Of a DNA stretch of 64,000 nucleotides, positions 61,769-64,000 are shown piece after piece; positions within the stretch are counted from its first letter, which is position 1, and each line of letters begins with the position of its first letter. The DNA is from Thioalkalivibrio sp. XN279 (GTDB lineage: Bacteria; Pseudomonadota; Gammaproteobacteria; Steroidobacterales; XN24), in assembly GCF_011089885.1 (NCBI RefSeq), contig NZ_JAANBD010000015.1, forward strand, positions 1-64,000. The letters are read 5' to 3'. The notes under the pieces were generated by a model. That model was not told the DNA's origin. It was given only the letters and a program-made list of their open reading frames with translations, and made no database searches. The translations under genes and the position numbers were made by a program.

Positions 61769-64000
61769 TTACGGCTTGACGGGCTTGGGGGGCTTGGGAG
61801 GCTTGGGGGGCTTTACGGGTTTGCCGCCACCGTTGCCCTTGCCCTTGCCCGCGGAGGGAAGCAGTTTCCCGGGGGCGCCCGGATCGACGATGTAGCCGTT
61901 CTGGGTGATGTCGACGTCGCCGATCAGGCCGTCCGTCAGCGTGAAGCTGAGGGTGTTGCCGTCCACGACCGCCGGGATGGTGAACCAGCTCGGAACCTCC
62001 GCGCCCGGGACCAGGCCGTACTTCCAGTACACCGTGTCGGGTGCCAGCTCTTCGCTGAATGTCAGCGTCACGTCGATCGAGCCGCCGGGCTTGACCTTGC
62101 TGACGGTGAACTCGAGCACGCCGTAGGGGAAGACATAGCCTTCGGGCGGAGGCTCGTATGCGTCGAGCGAGTTCCACACCGCATCGTCGATGCGCGCGTC
62201 GGAGTCAGACTCGGGCATCACGCTGAGCTTGGTCTGCACGCCGCTCTGGGTCTCGAGGTCCATGGCGTCGCCAAGGATGCGCCCGCGCCGGAACATGGCA
62301 TTGTTGCCGCTGCCATCGTCGCCGGACCACACCGTGTAGCTGGCCCGGCCGTCCGGACGCAGCTTGATCTGGGTCTCGAAATCGCCGAAATCGTCCGCGA
62401 GGCCGTTCAGCGCGTCGCCGGCCGTGATGGCCTGCGGCTCGGTGAAGGTGGCGCCGAAGTCCGGCGTCATCAGCATGTAGAGATCGACGTCGGCCGCTTC
62501 TTCATAGTGCCGCACGTTGGTCTGCATGCCGAAGGCCACGTAGAGGACGTTCGAGTCCTGGCAGTCGGTGGGGTCAACAAGGCACTTCGGGCCGTCGCCA
62601 GGGGTCGGCACGATGCGTGGTTCCTTGGCGGTGTAACCGGAGGCCGCGTCCATCATTGGCGTCAGGTCGAGCGCGTCCGTCCAGGTCGCGCCGCCGTCGG
62701 TCGAGCGCCGCACGTAGAAGCGGTACGGCTCCTGGTCGTTGAGCAGCGAGAAGGCCGCGAGGTCGGGCACGTAGCTGAAGCCGATGAGGATATTGCTGCC
62801 GCGCATGGCGCCGCGATGCGCCAGCGCGTTCTCGATGTAGTTCTCGTCGGTGTCGATGTACTCGCCCATGACGCCCGTGCCGACGGCATCAGCCACTTCA
62901 ACCACTTCGCCAAGCTCGTTGACGGTCGTGTAGGGGATGAAGCGCGTGCCGCTGAAATTCATCGCCGGGCCGTGCTGCTCCAGGTCGATGTCATACAGTG
63001 GGTCGCCGCCGGAGATGATGTGGGAGTAGCAGCCTCCAACGTGCACCTGCGGCTCGAGACGATCTGGCGTGAGGCCGCCCACGGCGCGCCGCAGCATGAC
63101 ATCCGATTCGCCGCCGCCCGTGAAGTTGCCCTGCTTGTAGATGAACAGCAGCGGCACCTCGTTGGTCTTGGCGGACTGGACCAGGAAGCGCACGCGGCGG
63201 GCGTTCTCCCACGGGTCGCTGAGGATGCAGCCATGCTCGCCGTACAGCGGCGGAGTCATGTAGTGGAAGCTGTGGTAGCGGACATACTTGCCGTCGTCCC
63301 AGCCCATCGTGCCCTTGGTTTCCTCGTAGGCGATCACCACCTGGTCGTCGACCTGGCCGATGTTCGGCCGCGAGGCGCCGACGTTGCCCTGGTCGTAGTC
63401 GCCGGCGGGATGCGTGATGAGGCTGGTGCCCGTCAACTTCTTGTTGCCGAAGATGTTCTTCGTGATGCGTGTCGGGACGCTCCACTGCCCGGCGACGAAC
63501 CTGGGCGTGCTGATCTTGCCCGTGGCGGCGTCGTACGCATCGAGGTAGGTGTACCAGATGTCCGTGCCATGGTTGACGTTCGCGCCCGAGGCGCCGGAAC
63601 CCGGCCCTTCCGCCTCGCCCAGCTTCAGGCCCAGCGGGTCTTCCTGCCAATTGAGGACGAAGCCGTACATGTTGCCGCGGTTGGCGTCCTGCTTGGCGTC
63701 ACGAATACCGGTGCTCAGCTGGTCGGTCTTGAAGACTGCGCCCTCCCACTCTGTCCGTGCCTGGAACCTCTTACTGGTGCTATCCCACACCAGGCGCGAA
63801 GCGTACTGGCAGCTGTAGGGCACCGTGATGCCAAACAACTCCGGATACACGACGAAACGCTGCTCGCCGCCCGGGCAGAACTTGCTGTTGAAGGTCACCA
63901 GGATGTGGTTGCCGACGTTGAACACGTTCGGCTTGTCCGAGTCACCGTGGTAGGGAACGGCGTTCTCGTCCAGCCCGAGGTCCGGAGTCCCCTCCGGGCC
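61769..64000 (-). CDS. Large secreted protein, partial (choice-of-anchor or sialidase-like)
   Basis: The reading frame is open to the right edge of the window, so the 5' end is missing; 743 residues are visible. It contains sialidase-like repeats (FYVRRSTDGGATWTDALDL) and an extracellular beta-rich style with many Asp/Asn. The C-terminal domain (SIDVTLTFSEELAPDTVYWKYG) resembles choice-of-anchor domains. The last 28 residues are GKGKGNGGGKPVKPPKPPKP-like low-complexity sequence. It resembles choice-of-anchor proteins with unknown function, for which I have only a family impression. It is followed by a hairpin. Confidence 0.7.
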   Translation of the reverse strand, partial: GPEGTPDLGLDENAVPYHGDSDKPNVFNVGNHILVTFNSKFCPGGEQRFVVYPELFGITVPYSCQYASRLVWDSTSKRFQARTEWEGAVFKTDQLSTGIRDAKQDANRGNMYGFVLNWQEDPLGLKLGEAEGPGSGASGANVNHGTDIWYTYLDAYDAATGKISTPRFVAGQWSVPTRITKNIFGNKKLTGTSLITHPAGDYDQGNVGASRPNIGQVDDQVVIAYEETKGTMGWDDGKYVRYHSFHYMTPPLYGEHGCILSDPWENARRVRFLVQSAKTNEVPLLFIYKQGNFTGGGESDVMLRRAVGGLTPDRLEPQVHVGGCYSHIISGGDPLYDIDLEQHGPAMNFSGTRFIPYTTVNELGEVVEVADAVGTGVMGEYIDTDENYIENALAHRGAMRGSNILIGFSYVPDLAAFSLLNDQEPYRFYVRRSTDGGATWTDALDLTPMMDAASGYTAKEPRIVPTPGDGPKCLVDPTDCQDSNVLYVAFGMQTNVRHYEEAADVDLYMLMTPDFGATFTEPQAITAGDALNGLADDFGDFETQIKLRPDGRASYTVWSGDDGSGNNAMFRRGRILGDAMDLETQSGVQTKLSVMPESDSDARIDDAVWNSLDAYEPPPEGYVFPYGVLEFTVSKVKPGGSIDVTLTFSEELAPDTVYWKYGLVPGAEVPSWFTIPAVVDGNTLSFTLTDGLIGDVDITQNGYIVDPGAPGKLLPSAGKGKGNGGGKPVKPPKPPKPPKPVKP

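Noticed and set aside
61769-61857. A PPK-type tandem repeat as a CRISPR or VNTR
   Set aside because: It is a short coding repeat of Pro and Lys codons at a protein C-terminus, without spacers.

Overview
The window is about 64 kb of GC-rich DNA with the coding style of a free-living gammaproteobacterium. The evidence is the gene order: comF-ubiA-ubiC, recG-ridA-spoT-rpoZ-gmk-yicC, rph-rdgB-hemW, rpmE-gltA, ponA facing pilMNOPQ-aroKB, and pyrF-hemE. The GC content, frequent GTG and TTG starts and an FFLEELY-type gene suggest a lineage near Chromatiales, Nevskiales or Xanthomonadales. The exact taxon cannot be read from the sequence. No tRNA, rRNA, CRISPR array, prophage or insertion sequence was seen.

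Layout. 1-16.8 kb is housekeeping: ubiquinone entry steps, RecG, stringent response (SpoT, omega), GMP kinase, YicC, a PP2C phosphatase, RNase PH, RdgB, HemW, L31, citrate synthase and PBP1A. 17.2-26.9 kb holds the type IV pilus assembly operon pilMNOPQ running into aroK, aroB, dgt, pyrF and hemE. 26.9-32.4 kb starts with an intergenic pair of long palindromic repeats. It continues with a lipid and storage group: an FFLEELY protein, a phasin, a patatin, FadD and TesA. 32.4-42 kb has the YbbA/YbbP exporter, OxyR, photolyase, a hydroxyacid dehydrogenase, an acyltransferase, an iodotyrosine-deiodinase-like nitroreductase, an amino acid:cation symporter and an EF-hand protein. 42.4-56.8 kb is an envelope and export island: a BaeSR-like two-component system, an ABC/FtsX/HlyD exporter coupled to a B12-binding radical SAM enzyme, then a complete RND efflux operon. 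56.8-64 kb is accessory: a small Arg-rich ORF behind a strong predicted CRP/FNR-type promoter, a sugar symporter divergent from a porin, ArsS with a sterol desaturase-like protein, and a large secreted protein cut by the window edge.

The genes link in several ways. SpoT, omega and RidA sit in one transcription unit with RecG. PilM-Q form the alignment complex and secretin of the type IV pilus. TesA and FadD would release and reactivate fatty acids, and the divergent phasin/patatin pair carries a PsrA-like palindrome at its predicted promoter, which suggests fatty-acid-responsive control. OxyR has a recognisable OxyR half-site over its own start codon.

The most unusual signals are: (i) two inverted 76-nt hairpin elements whose stems differ by four compensated base-pair changes; (ii) a 37-codon Arg-rich ORF with a perfect Shine-Dalgarno and stacked CRP- and FNR-like sites at -91.5 and -41.5; (iii) a B12/radical SAM gene that appears to be the fourth gene of an ABC exporter operon; (iv) an intrinsic terminator for the porin transcript embedded in the opposing arsS coding region. 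All functional statements rest on motif recognition by eye; no database search was run.
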